Source: Alphaproteobacteria bacterium (GTDB lineage: Bacteria > Pseudomonadota > Alphaproteobacteria > Sphingomonadales > Kordiimonadaceae). Taken from it: a DNA stretch of 63,161 bases. The stretch spans positions 1-63,161 of the forward strand of contig JABXIS010000022.1 of NCBI GenBank assembly GCA_013372975.1. The letters run 5' to 3'. The first letter of the stretch is position 1. Each line of letters begins with the position of its first letter. Below the pieces are notes generated by a model. It searched no databases, was not told the DNA's origin, and saw only the letters and a program-made list of their open reading frames with translations. Shown piece after piece: positions 32,629 to 40,847 of this stretch. The position numbers and the translations under genes were made by a program.

Positions 32629-34866
32629 TCAAGCTGCTCCGATTTTCCGGTATGGCAACCAGCGAACGCGCCGGCCGCCCGCGCGCTTGAGCGCATTCAT
32701 GATCGCGGGTGCAGCGGGCGGGATCGCCATTTCGCCGGCCCCTGAGGGGGCTTTGTCGCTACCGGTAATGATCACGTCAATTTCCGGTGGGGCTTCTGTC
32801 ATCCGCATCATCGGATAGGTATCAAAATTGCGGCCAGGCACAACACCACCTTCGTACGTGATCTCCTGCCCCAGCGCTGTTGAAAGGCCGTCGTTCACAC
32901 TGCCCTCACACTGGCTTCTGAGACCGTCGGGGTTGATCACCACGCCGACATCAATGGCCACCCAAACCTTATGCACACGAAATTCGCCGTTCGGCAGTTT
33001 TTCCACATCCGCCACCTGTGCACAATAGCCCCCGAACGTGAAATGCCCGGCAATACCAAGTGCCCGCCCGGTAGGCATCTGCCGGCCCCAACCCGATGCA
33101 TCTGCCACCGCCCTCAACACACCCTTCAAGCGGCCGGTATCAAACACAGGGCCACCGTGGCCATCATATTTGAGCTCACGGTCAGTGCCCAGAAGCTCCA
33201 GCCTCAGGTCAAGCGGGTCACGACCAAACTCTTCCGCCACTTCATCAAGGAAAGTCTGGACCACGAAAGCATTGGCCGTATGGGCGGGCGCCCGCCAACT
33301 GCCACGCGGCATCCCTGACTTCATCGAGAAATATTCAAGCCGATAATTTGGCACCAGCCCGGCAGGGAAATCGTCGGGGTACAGATCCGGTGTCCAATAT
33401 TCTTCTTCGGGCACGCCGTTTCGGCGATAATATTTGGATGCGCCCGCAAGCCGATGCTCCCACGATACAAGCTTACCGCCCGCGTCAAACGCCGCCACTA
33501 TTTCATGATGGCCTGCCGGGCGATAGAAATCGTGCGCCAGATCATCCTCGCGTGTCCAGATAACCTTGATCGGAAGCCCCGTGGCTTTTGAAAGATAAAC
33601 CGCCTCAGCGGCATGGTCGCTTGTCAGCCTGCGGCCAAAGCCACCCCCCAACCGGGTGAAATGCACATCAATCGACAGGCGGTCTAGCCCAGTGATCGCA
33701 TTGGTAATGCGGCTGACACCAGAAGGGCTCTGGAACGGGCCGATTACCGTGGCCCTATCTGCCCGCACATGGGCAATAGCGTTCTGAGGCTCTAGCTGCG
33801 CATGGGAAACAAAAGGCTGTCGATACTGCCGCTTGATGGTCCTCGCTGCACCCGCTTTGGCCGCATCCACATCACCATCATTGCGCGGTATCTGGCCCTG
33901 TCCGTTCGCAAGCTTCGCCTTGCAATCGATATCAAACTGCATGGTACTTTCGTGGGTGTAGGGGCCCTTATCCCATTCGATATCCAACAGGTCCCGTGCC
34001 TTCTTGGCCGCCCAGAAACTATCAGCCACTACTGCCACACCCGCCGCCAGATAAGTATAGAATTTATCTGTATCCGGGCGCGGCATCACCACAATATCCA
34101 CAACACCCTTCACCTGCCGGGCGCGGCTGTCATCAACAGATTTCACCTGCCCATCCAGATAGGGGGAGCGAGCCACAACAGCAACCTTGGCGCCTGGGTA
34201 TGTGGCATCCAGGCCAAATATCGGCTTGCCAGTAACAATATCCCAAATTGCTTTCTGCTTCTGCGGCGTGCCAACAAGACGAAAGTCAGCCTTCGCCTTC
34301 AAAGTAGGTTCAAACCCTTCCTCAAGCGAGACTTCCGCTGCCGCGGCAGCCAGTTCAGCATAGGTCAGGCGCTGCCCGGTTTCACCGTGGATAACAAACG
34401 ATTTTTCGGTCCGCAGGCTGTCTTTGGAAACCCCGAGGCGAGTGGCCGCTGCGCGAACCAAAAGCTCACGTGCAATGCCGCCCAAACGCCGGATCGCACC
34501 CCAGGCATCAGGTACACTTGTCGACCCACCCGATCCTTGCGGCACTACTTTCCAAGCAAAATTGCCGTCATCCCGGCGTATGATCATCAGGGGCATGGCT
34601 TCCACCACAACCTGATCAAAATCGGCATCCAGTTCTTCGGCCAACATCATGGGCACCGCTGTAGCAGACCCCTGTCCCATATCGGGGTTGGGATACATGA
34701 TGGTGATCTGGCCATCGGGTGCAATACGCACAAGGGGACCAACCATTGCATTGTCTGAGCCCACATCTTTGGCTCGTGCGTCTTTGATTATGCCAGAACA
34801 GAGAACCAGCGCTCCGAATGCGCCTGTGTACCGAAGAAGATCTCGTCTTGAAACAACGCTGGTCAT
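32629..34866 (-). CDS. Molybdenum hydroxylase large subunit, Tat-exported, orphan
   Basis: 745 residues from MTSVVSRRDLLRYTGAFGAL, with GGGGAGAC before the ATG. The twin-arginine motif (SRRDLLR) marks Tat export. It belongs to the isoquinoline 1-oxidoreductase/aldehyde dehydrogenase large-subunit group: YPNPDMGQGSATAVPMMLAEEL, FTRLGGGFGRRL, and an active-site Glu in GAGEMAIPP near residue 725. These enzymes bind molybdopterin cytosine dinucleotide and need a small 2Fe-2S subunit, which is not encoded within this window. Substrate unknown. Confidence 0.92.
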   Translation of the reverse strand: MTSVVSRRDLLRYTGAFGALVLCSGIIKDARAKDVGSDNAMVGPLVRIAPDGQITIMYPNPDMGQGSATAVPMMLAEELDADFDQVVVEAMPLMIIRRDDGNFAWKVVPQGSGGSTSVPDAWGAIRRLGGIARELLVRAAATRLGVSKDSLRTEKSFVIHGETGQRLTYAELAAAAAEVSLEEGFEPTLKAKADFRLVGTPQKQKAIWDIVTGKPIFGLDATYPGAKVAVVARSPYLDGQVKSVDDSRARQVKGVVDIVVMPRPDTDKFYTYLAAGVAVVADSFWAAKKARDLLDIEWDKGPYTHESTMQFDIDCKAKLANGQGQIPRNDGDVDAAKAGAARTIKRQYRQPFVSHAQLEPQNAIAHVRADRATVIGPFQSPSGVSRITNAITGLDRLSIDVHFTRLGGGFGRRLTSDHAAEAVYLSKATGLPIKVIWTREDDLAHDFYRPAGHHEIVAAFDAGGKLVSWEHRLAGASKYYRRNGVPEEEYWTPDLYPDDFPAGLVPNYRLEYFSMKSGMPRGSWRAPAHTANAFVVQTFLDEVAEEFGRDPLDLRLELLGTDRELKYDGHGGPVFDTGRLKGVLRAVADASGWGRQMPTGRALGIAGHFTFGGYCAQVADVEKLPNGEFRVHKVWVAIDVGVVINPDGLRSQCEGSVNDGLSTALGQEITYEGGVVPGRNFDTYPMMRMTEAPPEIDVIITGSDKAPSGAGEMAIPPAAPAIMNALKRAGGRRVRWLPYRKIGAA

Positions 34867-35043
34867 ATCTGTCTCCCCGCAAAATATCTGATTTGATATA
34901 CCATAGCATTTTTCAAGCATGCCCGGCTTGCGGCTGGTCGCAAAAAGCCTTCGGCCCATCGAAAAAAAGCGTCTAAAGATAGAGTTAACCATTGGTGTGC
35001 GATGCTTGAAACGCGGAAGTATTGCCTTGTACCATAACGATCC

Positions 35044-35835
35044 ATGGGGAGAACGTTCACCTTGGCAAAATGCTTTGGTTTCATCATGTTGCTGGCAACC
35101 TTCCTGCTGAGCGCGACAACTGCTTTAGCTGACGTGCATATCTTCACGGAGGAATACCCCCCCTATAACTATCGGCAAGACGATGGCGAAATCGTTGGAT
35201 ACGCCACACAACTTGTTCGGCTGGTGATGGACGAAAGCGGGCTACAGTACGACATTAGTCTCGCACCCTGGACACGGGCCGTCCGTTTCACGGAAACTTC
35301 CGATTCAACACTCATCTATTCAATTGCCAGAACAGAAGTGCGAGAGAAGCGCTTCCATTGGCTGGTTCCCCTTGCAGCAGATACCTACCATTTATTCGGT
35401 TCTGCAACACGCAACCATGCGGTTACGAGAGAAACGTTGCAATCCGGCGCGTTTTCACTGGTATGCATCGCTGCCGATATTTCATGCCTTCTTCTAGAGA
35501 GAATGGGCGTCCCGGAAAAAGCCATTGTACGTCAGGCCGATCTGGACAGGCCTGGTAGCCTGAAGCTGGTTGAAACCGGCCGAGTGGACTTTTTTGTTGG
35601 GGGTATCCGGGATTATCACATCAATATTGTGGAAATGGGTTTCCGTCGGGATGCATTCAAACCGGTCTTTGACCTAAACCTTGGAATGACACTCTACCTA
35701 GGCGGGGGATTAGGGCTGAATCCCGTCTATAGAGAAGCCATTCAATCCGCCTACAATCGCCTATTGGAAAGCGGCGCATACCAGAAACTGCAGCAGGAAA
35801 CATTCGGCTCGCTGGTACCAAAAGCCAACCGCTAG
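35044..35835 (+). CDS. Exported family-3 solute-binding protein, orphan
   Basis: 263 residues. The signal peptide (FGFIMLLATFLLSATTALA) is followed by HIFTEEYPPYNYRQDDGEIVGYATQLVRLVMDESG, an SBP_bac_3 opening. WTRAVRFTETSDSTLIYSIARTEVREKRF and VDFFVGGIRDYH follow. Two Cys (SLVCIAADISCLL, about residues 140 and 146) may form a disulfide. No transporter is adjacent. It diverges from the molybdenum enzyme across 177 bases. Its start context ACGATCCATG is the same as at 17093. Confidence 0.8.
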   Translation: MGRTFTLAKCFGFIMLLATFLLSATTALADVHIFTEEYPPYNYRQDDGEIVGYATQLVRLVMDESGLQYDISLAPWTRAVRFTETSDSTLIYSIARTEVREKRFHWLVPLAADTYHLFGSATRNHAVTRETLQSGAFSLVCIAADISCLLLERMGVPEKAIVRQADLDRPGSLKLVETGRVDFFVGGIRDYHINIVEMGFRRDAFKPVFDLNLGMTLYLGGGLGLNPVYREAIQSAYNRLLESGAYQKLQQETFGSLVPKANR

Positions 35836-35847
35836 CCTTTCATTCCA

Positions 35848-36765
35848 TCAGAAAATGCCTGTACGGGTAAGCTTGGTGAACATTTCAAGCGCCATGGTCC
35901 CCACATAAGAGTTGCCAAACTGGTCCAGTTCAGGCGCCCAGACGGCCACACTCATTGTCCCCGGCACCACCGCGAGAATACCGCCACCCACGCCGCTTTT
36001 GGCAGGCAAGCCAACGCGGTAGGCAAAGCTACCCACACTGTCGTACATGCCGCAGGTTAACATCACCGCATTGATGCGCTTGGCCTGCGCCGCCGAGAGA
36101 ACGGCCGAATCATGCATTTCGGTATAGCCGCCGGTTGCCAGAGGCAAACCCGCCAACGCCAAGTCCTCGCACGACATGGCCATCGCGCACTGGAAACAAT
36201 AGGTCTCCAACAGGTCTTCCACATCCATATGGATATTGCCGTAGCCCTTCATCAGGTGTGCCATGGCGCGGTTGAGGCTGGCATGGCCCAGTTCAGAGCG
36301 CATCACCACGTCGTCCACATCCACCTTGTCGTTCATGGCCAGATACCGGAGAAAATTGCGAATGCGATGTTTGGCATCGCCTTTCAGGCTCATCAGCAGA
36401 TCGAGGGTCGCCAAGGCACCGGGATTGATAAACGGATTGCGGGGCACCCCGTGCTCCATCTCCAGCTTGATCATGCTGTTGAAGCGGTCGCCCGAAGGTT
36501 CCTTGCCCACCCGGGTCCAGACCATATCGCCAAAATGGGACATGGCCAGTTCAAGCACAAACAGTTTGGAAATACTTTGGATCGAAAAGGGTTCGTGCGC
36601 ATCGCCTGTGCTGAAACGTTCGCCTGATGCCAACTGAATGGCCATACCGAATTTGCGCGCCGGCACCTCCGCCAACGCCGGGATATAATCCGCCACCTTG
36701 CCTTTGCCAAAGCCGGGTTCCACCGCCTCGGCGATATAGTCAAGCGTTGCCTGATAATCGAGCAC
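35848..36765 (-). CDS. glsA: Glutaminase A
   Basis: 305 residues using the GTG with AGGGG 8 bases upstream; another GTG 24 bases earlier would add eight residues. It hydrolyses glutamine to glutamate and ammonia. The serine-type glutaminase motifs are all visible: GKVADYIPAL, FSIQSISKLF (S-x-x-K nucleophile motif), RNPFINPGAL, SGMYD-like CGMYDSVGSFAYRVGLPAKSGVGGG, AVWAPELDQFGNS. It is single-gene, converging on the solute-binding gene with a 12-base gap. Confidence 0.97.
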   Translation of the reverse strand: MLDYQATLDYIAEAVEPGFGKGKVADYIPALAEVPARKFGMAIQLASGERFSTGDAHEPFSIQSISKLFVLELAMSHFGDMVWTRVGKEPSGDRFNSMIKLEMEHGVPRNPFINPGALATLDLLMSLKGDAKHRIRNFLRYLAMNDKVDVDDVVMRSELGHASLNRAMAHLMKGYGNIHMDVEDLLETYCFQCAMAMSCEDLALAGLPLATGGYTEMHDSAVLSAAQAKRINAVMLTCGMYDSVGSFAYRVGLPAKSGVGGGILAVVPGTMSVAVWAPELDQFGNSYVGTMALEMFTKLTRTGIF

Positions 36766-36960
36766 GCATCCGCCCCTTTTGTTGTTCACCCCAAATTAGA
36801 CGCATGAGAGCCGGAAAAAAAGACCACAAATGCAAACCGGACGCAGCCAACTGACATAGTTTTGCCATTAAGAACCGCCAAAAGCGCGCCGCGCTTGCCT
36901 CAAATCAAGGAAAGGTGAAGCAGCTGCGACTTTAAGACGCTTTGCCTTTACCGGCGTTTT

Positions 36961-38124
36961 ATGGCATTGAAGCGCACGGAATATATCGCCCCAATGGGGC
37001 ATGAAGAGAATGAAATGCAAGACGGTATGACAGTTGAAGAAAAGGTAGCACGCGAGGCGGAAGCACCCGTGCGGTCAGGTAAACACCCTGAAGCAGCAGA
37101 CTTTCCGCTCAAGGAAGCCCGCCGCTTGGTGAAAGACCTGTGGAAGCCTGATGCCCGCATCTACTGGACCGACTTCACGCTCTCGGCAATGATCGGTTGG
37201 GGTGCTGTTGCGGTTGCAACCCTCGCACCCCTTTATTCTGGCTTGCAGATTCTGGCGCTCGTTATTGCCACGCTTGGGCTATATCGGGCTGTTATTTTCA
37301 TTCACGAGATTGCACATTTCCGTAAAGGCACCTTCACAGCGTTCCGCCGCTTCTTCAACGCAGCCTGTGGCATGCCCATGATGGTGCCGGCATATACCTA
37401 TGCCGATGTACATATCGACCACCACAAGCCACAAGTCTACGGCACTGCGGAGGACGGCGAATACCTGCCGTTCGCTGTAGATGAACCCTGGAAGATTGTG
37501 GCCTTTATTGTGCAGGCCATTATTGTACCCGCACTGTTGATCGCTCGCTTCACCATCCTGATGCCGCTCACGCTGATCATTCCGCCCCTGCGCCGCAATG
37601 TGTGGCAGCGCGCCAGCTCGCTGGTTATTGATTTCACATACTTGCGGCCCGAGCCAAAGAAGGATCAGGTATCTGGCTGGATGCTAGAGGACATTTTCAC
37701 AGGTATCTATGCATATGCGGCCTTTGCCCTGATGTATGCAGGCATCCTGCCTTGGGAATTCCTGGGCGTTTGGTATGTGGTGACAATCCTGATTTTTGTC
37801 CTCAACGGTTTCCGGACACTGGCTGCCCACGCCTATCGGAACGGCGGGCGCGAGCGCATGACCCAGCAAGAAGAATTCCTCGACAGTGTGGATATTCCGG
37901 GTAACCGCTATATCTCTGCGCTGTGGGCGCCTGTGGGCCTGCGCTTTCACGCCACCCACCACTTGTTCCCGGGCATGCCATATCATTCGCTCGAGAAGGC
38001 CTATTTCCGCCTGAAGGCAGACCTGCCGGATAATCGCCTGTATCTTGAAGCTACGCGCAAGAACCTGTGGTCTGCTGTGGCGCAGCTATGGCGCGAAGCC
38101 AAAGCTGCAAAGAAGGCGGCCTAG
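36961..38124 (+). CDS. Fatty acid desaturase family protein
   Basis: 387 residues; starts at the first, twelfth or nineteenth codon (MQDGMTVEEK) are possible, none with a clear ribosome site. Di-iron His boxes are HEIAH near residue 118, HIDHH near 156 and HATHH near 325, with four TM helices between. It is a membrane desaturase or hydroxylase acting on acyl chains or carotenoid-like substrates. The C-terminus is Lys/Ala-rich. It converges on the XRE gene with a 4-base overlap. Confidence 0.92.
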   Translation: MALKRTEYIAPMGHEENEMQDGMTVEEKVAREAEAPVRSGKHPEAADFPLKEARRLVKDLWKPDARIYWTDFTLSAMIGWGAVAVATLAPLYSGLQILALVIATLGLYRAVIFIHEIAHFRKGTFTAFRRFFNAACGMPMMVPAYTYADVHIDHHKPQVYGTAEDGEYLPFAVDEPWKIVAFIVQAIIVPALLIARFTILMPLTLIIPPLRRNVWQRASSLVIDFTYLRPEPKKDQVSGWMLEDIFTGIYAYAAFALMYAGILPWEFLGVWYVVTILIFVLNGFRTLAAHAYRNGGRERMTQQEEFLDSVDIPGNRYISALWAPVGLRFHATHHLFPGMPYHSLEKAYFRLKADLPDNRLYLEATRKNLWSAVAQLWREAKAAKKAA

Positions 38125-38339
38125 CCGCCTTCCAGAAAGAACAACTCGTCCACCTGCACCTTCAGGACATACGCCATCTTCGCTGCCAGCAACGCGGACG
38201 GCACGAATATCTGATTTTCCACCGTATTGATGGTTTTGCGGGTGACGCCCACTGCGGCGGCCAAATCCGCCTGCGTCATCTTGTGCTGGCCGCGCAATTC
38301 CTTCAGCCGGTTCCCCAAAGTTGCGTCTTCCAGCTTCAT
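38121..38339 (-). CDS. Small XRE regulator, module A
   Basis: 72 residues, a single HTH_3 domain: LGNRLKELRGQHKMTQADLAAAVGVTRKTINTVENQIFVPS then a final helix (VQVDELFFLEGG). It is the YozG-like short XRE type that is usually encoded with a small membrane protein. Its ATG overlaps the stop of the 157-residue membrane protein as ATGA. The same pair recurs at 39869-40566. Autorepression through GGTTAC-containing repeats upstream is likely. Confidence 0.93.
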   Translation of the reverse strand: MKLEDATLGNRLKELRGQHKMTQADLAAAVGVTRKTINTVENQIFVPSALLAAKMAYVLKVQVDELFFLEGG

Positions 38340-38809
38340 TGGCCTGCCTCGTCAGCTGCATCTTCATCTGCGCGCAACAACATGCCGAAACGAATGGCCG
38401 GCACCGTCGCCGCCAAAATGAAGCCTGCCTGCACCCAATAACCAAGCGGCCATTCAGTAAAGCGGGCCACAAGCACACAGGCAAACACACCAGCTGTCGC
38501 CACAACATATCCCGTCTTGAAGGCAGCAGCCCTGAGGGCTAGCGCGCGTTCATCCTCAAGCGCGGATATGGCGCCCGGTTGGTGATCCCGCACCCTGAAG
38601 AAGGCCCTGTTGCGCCAAACTGCAACAAAAACAGCCAACACCCCCAGAAGGGATGACAGTACAGCGACTGGCGTGAAGATTGATCCCTGTCCACCGTAGG
38701 CACGGATCAGGTCAACGCCAAGCATGCCCGCCAACATCAAAAAAAGACCCAATCCAAACCACAGAAAAAAACGCGCCTGCTGTCGCGCCAGTGTTTCAAT
38801 ATCAGTCAT
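38336..38809 (-). CDS. Four-TM membrane protein, module A
   Basis: 157 residues: TM helices near 15-35, 45-62, 100-118 and 124-142 with the loop AFFRVRDHQPGAISALEDERALALR between the second and third. The C-terminus is acidic (RADEDAADEAGQ), as in its counterpart in module B. No named family is recognised. It pairs with an XRE protein through a 4-base overlap. Confidence 0.8.
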   Translation of the reverse strand: MTDIETLARQQARFFLWFGLGLFLMLAGMLGVDLIRAYGGQGSIFTPVAVLSSLLGVLAVFVAVWRNRAFFRVRDHQPGAISALEDERALALRAAAFKTGYVVATAGVFACVLVARFTEWPLGYWVQAGFILAATVPAIRFGMLLRADEDAADEAGQ

Positions 38810-38834
38810 GATCTCGCTCCCGTCATGTCAATCG

Positions 38835-38884
38835 ACAAGTAACCTTTACGTTACCATTAAAGGCGAGTCAATGTAACCTTTATT
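38835..38884 (-). promoter_or_regulatory. Operator region of module A
   Basis: Read on the minus strand, TAAAGGTTAC occurs twice, about 38884-38873 and 38847-38838. A third GGTAAC lies between. TTGACT stands between the copies as a possible -35. These GGTTAC half-sites match those in front of module B at 39800-39835, which suggests that the small XRE protein binds here. Confidence 0.5.
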
Positions 38885-38895
38885 ACTCTTTTTGG

Positions 38896-38945
38896 TTTTG
38901 GGAAAAATGACCCGCCCTCTGTGCTTAGGGGGATGAGGGCGGGTC
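38896..38945 (-). terminator. Terminator of the glutathione transferase gene
   Basis: On the minus strand GACCCGCCCTC pairs with GAGGGCGGGTC (11 bp, 15-base loop), then ATTTTTCCC. A second stem GCAGCCCC/GGGGCTGC lies at about 38960-38991, between it and the gene. Confidence 0.75.
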
Positions 38946-39025
38946 AAGGCCTCAGCGGAGCAGCCCCATGGATGGAGAGGTGGGGCTGCCGGGGGTTCGC
39001 CGAGGTTGCGAGGTTGGTTTTCTAA

Positions 39026-39673
39026 TTAAGCATAGAGCGCTCTGCTTCGGGCTACAGCCGGGCGGGCATTACAGCGTTCACGCCATGCCTGGACATTCTT
39101 GAAGTTATCCAGCTCAACCACTTCGGCCGCGCCATAAAATTCTTCGATGCAATTCACCCAAGGGAAAGTGGCGATATCGGCAATGCTATAGTCATCACCC
39201 ACAAGATAGTCCTTGCCTTCAAGCTGCTTGTCGAGCACGCCAAGAAGGCGCTTGGCTTCACCTACATAGCGCTCTACCGGGTAAGGATGATCGCATTTAT
39301 CCTTGGCGTATTTGAAGAAATGCCCAAGCTGCCCAAACATGGGGCCCACGCCGCCCACTTGGAAGAAAAGCCATTGGATGGCTTCGGACCGCTGGCGTGG
39401 ATCTGAGGACAAAAGTTTGCCAGTTTTTTCTGCCAGATGCAGCAGGATCGCGCCCGATTCAAAAACATTCAGCGCTTTGCCGTCGGGGCCTTCCGGATCC
39501 ACGATTGCGGGGATTTTGTTGTTGGGGTTGATAGCCAGAAACTCTGGCTTGAACTGATCCCCTGCACCGATATCCACTCGGTGATAGTCATACGCCAAGC
39601 CAAGCTCCTCAAGCGCAATGGAGGCTTTTTGGCCGTTCGGGGTGTTCAGGGAATAAAGCTGGATCGGTTTCAT
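39026..39673 (-). CDS. Glutathione S-transferase (YfcG/YghU type)
   Basis: 215 residues. The thioredoxin-like N-domain has LYSLNTPNGQKASIALEELG and NPNNKIPAIVDPEG, the T-P-N/N-K-I-P pattern of Nu-class transferases such as YfcG, which show disulfide-reductase activity. The helical C-domain has LGVLDKQLEGKDYLVGDDYSIADIATFPWV. It is a single gene between the two XRE/membrane modules. Confidence 0.95.
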   Translation of the reverse strand: MKPIQLYSLNTPNGQKASIALEELGLAYDYHRVDIGAGDQFKPEFLAINPNNKIPAIVDPEGPDGKALNVFESGAILLHLAEKTGKLLSSDPRQRSEAIQWLFFQVGGVGPMFGQLGHFFKYAKDKCDHPYPVERYVGEAKRLLGVLDKQLEGKDYLVGDDYSIADIATFPWVNCIEEFYGAAEVVELDNFKNVQAWRERCNARPAVARSRALYA

Positions 39674-39785
39674 AAGGCTCTCTGTTTTGTCATGTCGTCA
39701 TATCGGCAGTAGAGATCGGAACGCCGGATAGTTTCTGCAAGCCCCTGCCCGATCACGACTTCGCGACCAAATTTTCAAGAACTCC

Positions 39786-39835
39786 TTGACATGGGAAACA
39801 TATAACCCTATTTGATACCTATAGGTTACATATAG
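39786..39835 (+). promoter_or_regulatory. Promoter and operator of module B
   Basis: TTGACA (39786-39791), a 17-base spacer and TATTTG (39809-39814) form a sigma-70-type promoter. The -10 lies inside an inverted repeat with arms TATAACCCTAT (39801-39811) and ATAGGTTACATA (39820-39831), sharing GGTTAC with module A. A repressor bound here would block initiation. Confidence 0.65.
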
Positions 39836-39868
39836 AAACCCAAAGATACCAGACAGAGAGGTCTTACA

Positions 39869-40360
39869 ATGATATTTCCACCCAAAGACGCAAGCCCAGC
39901 CCAGGTTGCTGATCAATTCGTCCAGCGCACCATCATCGGCATGATGTTGCTGTCCATCAGCTATGGAGGAAAGGCGGCAATGTCGATAGTGCCCACAGGC
40001 GTGGTCAAGGTCATCGCGCCTGTCTCAGTTCTTCTGAGCGTTGCGATCGTGCTTGTGGTTGCACCGGGATTTATCCGGTATTTCGCGCTGCGCAAGGCCG
40101 GCGGAGGCAATTGCCCTGAGGCAGACAGCTATATCACCCAGATGTACAGGGAAGCTGCCGTATGGGCGTTCAGCTTCACCTTTATCCTGCTTATGGCGCT
40201 GGGCTTTGGAACAGAACTTGGGCTCCATACCTGGCCAACAGCTTTTGTTCTCAACGGCACCATCGCCCTCAGCCTCGCGGCACTGGCGTTCAGCTTCTAT
40301 CGTCTCACCCGCGATACGGATGAAGAAGACGATGATTTTGATCAGGAGCAAGGAGCATGA
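39869..40360 (+). CDS. Four-TM membrane protein, module B
   Basis: 163 residues with AGAGAGG about 12 bases upstream. TM helices lie near 23-42, 48-68, 92-112 and 118-142. The C-terminal tail is strongly acidic (DTDEEDDDFDQEQGA). It is not obviously similar in detail to the module A membrane protein, but matches it in length, TM count, tail charge and gene order. The stop overlaps the XRE start as ATGA. Confidence 0.8.
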   Translation: MIFPPKDASPAQVADQFVQRTIIGMMLLSISYGGKAAMSIVPTGVVKVIAPVSVLLSVAIVLVVAPGFIRYFALRKAGGGNCPEADSYITQMYREAAVWAFSFTFILLMALGFGTELGLHTWPTAFVLNGTIALSLAALAFSFYRLTRDTDEEDDDFDQEQGA

Positions 40361-40566
40361 GCGGCACGCTAGATAACCGCATCAGGGTATATCGTGCCGA
40401 GCACCGCATGAGCCAGGGCGACCTTGCGGACGCTATCGGCGTCAGCCGCAAGACGATCAGCACCATCGAAGTTGGGCGGTTTGTACCCTCCACCATCATT
40501 GCACTGAAGATCGCGCGGCATTTTGGCGTCGCTGTGGAAGAAATTTTCAACCTGACTGAAGAATGA
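40357..40566 (+). CDS. Small XRE regulator, module B
   Basis: 69 residues, single HTH_3 domain: LDNRIRVYRAEHRMSQGDLADAIGVSRKTISTIEVGRFVPS, then ALKIARHFGVAVEEIFNLTEE. It is a near relative of the module A regulator, with the same position after a four-TM protein. It likely represses its own operon through the inverted repeat at 39801-39831. Confidence 0.93.
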   Translation: MSGTLDNRIRVYRAEHRMSQGDLADAIGVSRKTISTIEVGRFVPSTIIALKIARHFGVAVEEIFNLTEE

Positions 40567-40627
40567 ACAAGCCGGAAAACCGGCTCAAACAATATAAGCC
40601 CAAGTCACGACAGCAAAGGAGACAACC

Positions 40628-40778
40628 ATGACCAAAGGAAAGAAACCACTCTGACCGCCCTAATTTGGGTCGCGGCAATGTGGAGATGGTTTTCCTGATT
40701 ACACTGACGGGAGCGATTATAGCGCTTGGCATCATCAGCCAGAACATTAGGTGCGAACGGAGCCTTGGCACAGGCTGA
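40628..40778 (+). pseudogene. Third small gene of module B, one-base frameshift
   Basis: AAGGAG lies 7 bases before an ATG that opens only MTKGKKPL and stops. Removing one base next to the ATG gives a 50-residue frame: a polar start (PKERNHSDRPNLGRGNVE), one TM helix (MVFLITLTGAIIALGIISQ) and a tail NIRCERSLGTG. In-frame translation without a shift could only use the internal ATG at 40686 (30 residues). A sequencing error, recent mutation or programmed shift would each explain it. The remaining gap to 40847 has only a terminator. Confidence 0.45.
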
Positions 40779-40800
40779 CGGGTAAGTCAGACTATCAAAG

Positions 40801-40824
40801 AAGGGCGGGGAACCTCCCCGCCCT
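40801..40824. terminator. Terminator between module B and the aminotransferase
   Basis: AAGGGCGGGGA and TCCCCGCCCTT form an 11-bp perfect stem around AC, followed by TTATAC on plus and CTTTGA on minus. It likely ends transcripts from both sides, although T-runs are weak. Confidence 0.7.
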
Positions 40825-40847
40825 TATACGTCTGCATGTATATATTC

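Noticed and set aside
32472-32696. 74-codon minus-strand frame in the globin-hydroxylase gap
   Set aside because: Its reading is not protein-like and overlaps, in another frame, the kinase remnant, which has clear HATPase end motifs.
33802-34758. 318-codon open frame on the plus strand
   Set aside because: It is antisense to the molybdenum hydroxylase gene and has no family features; the minus-strand reading has clear motifs.
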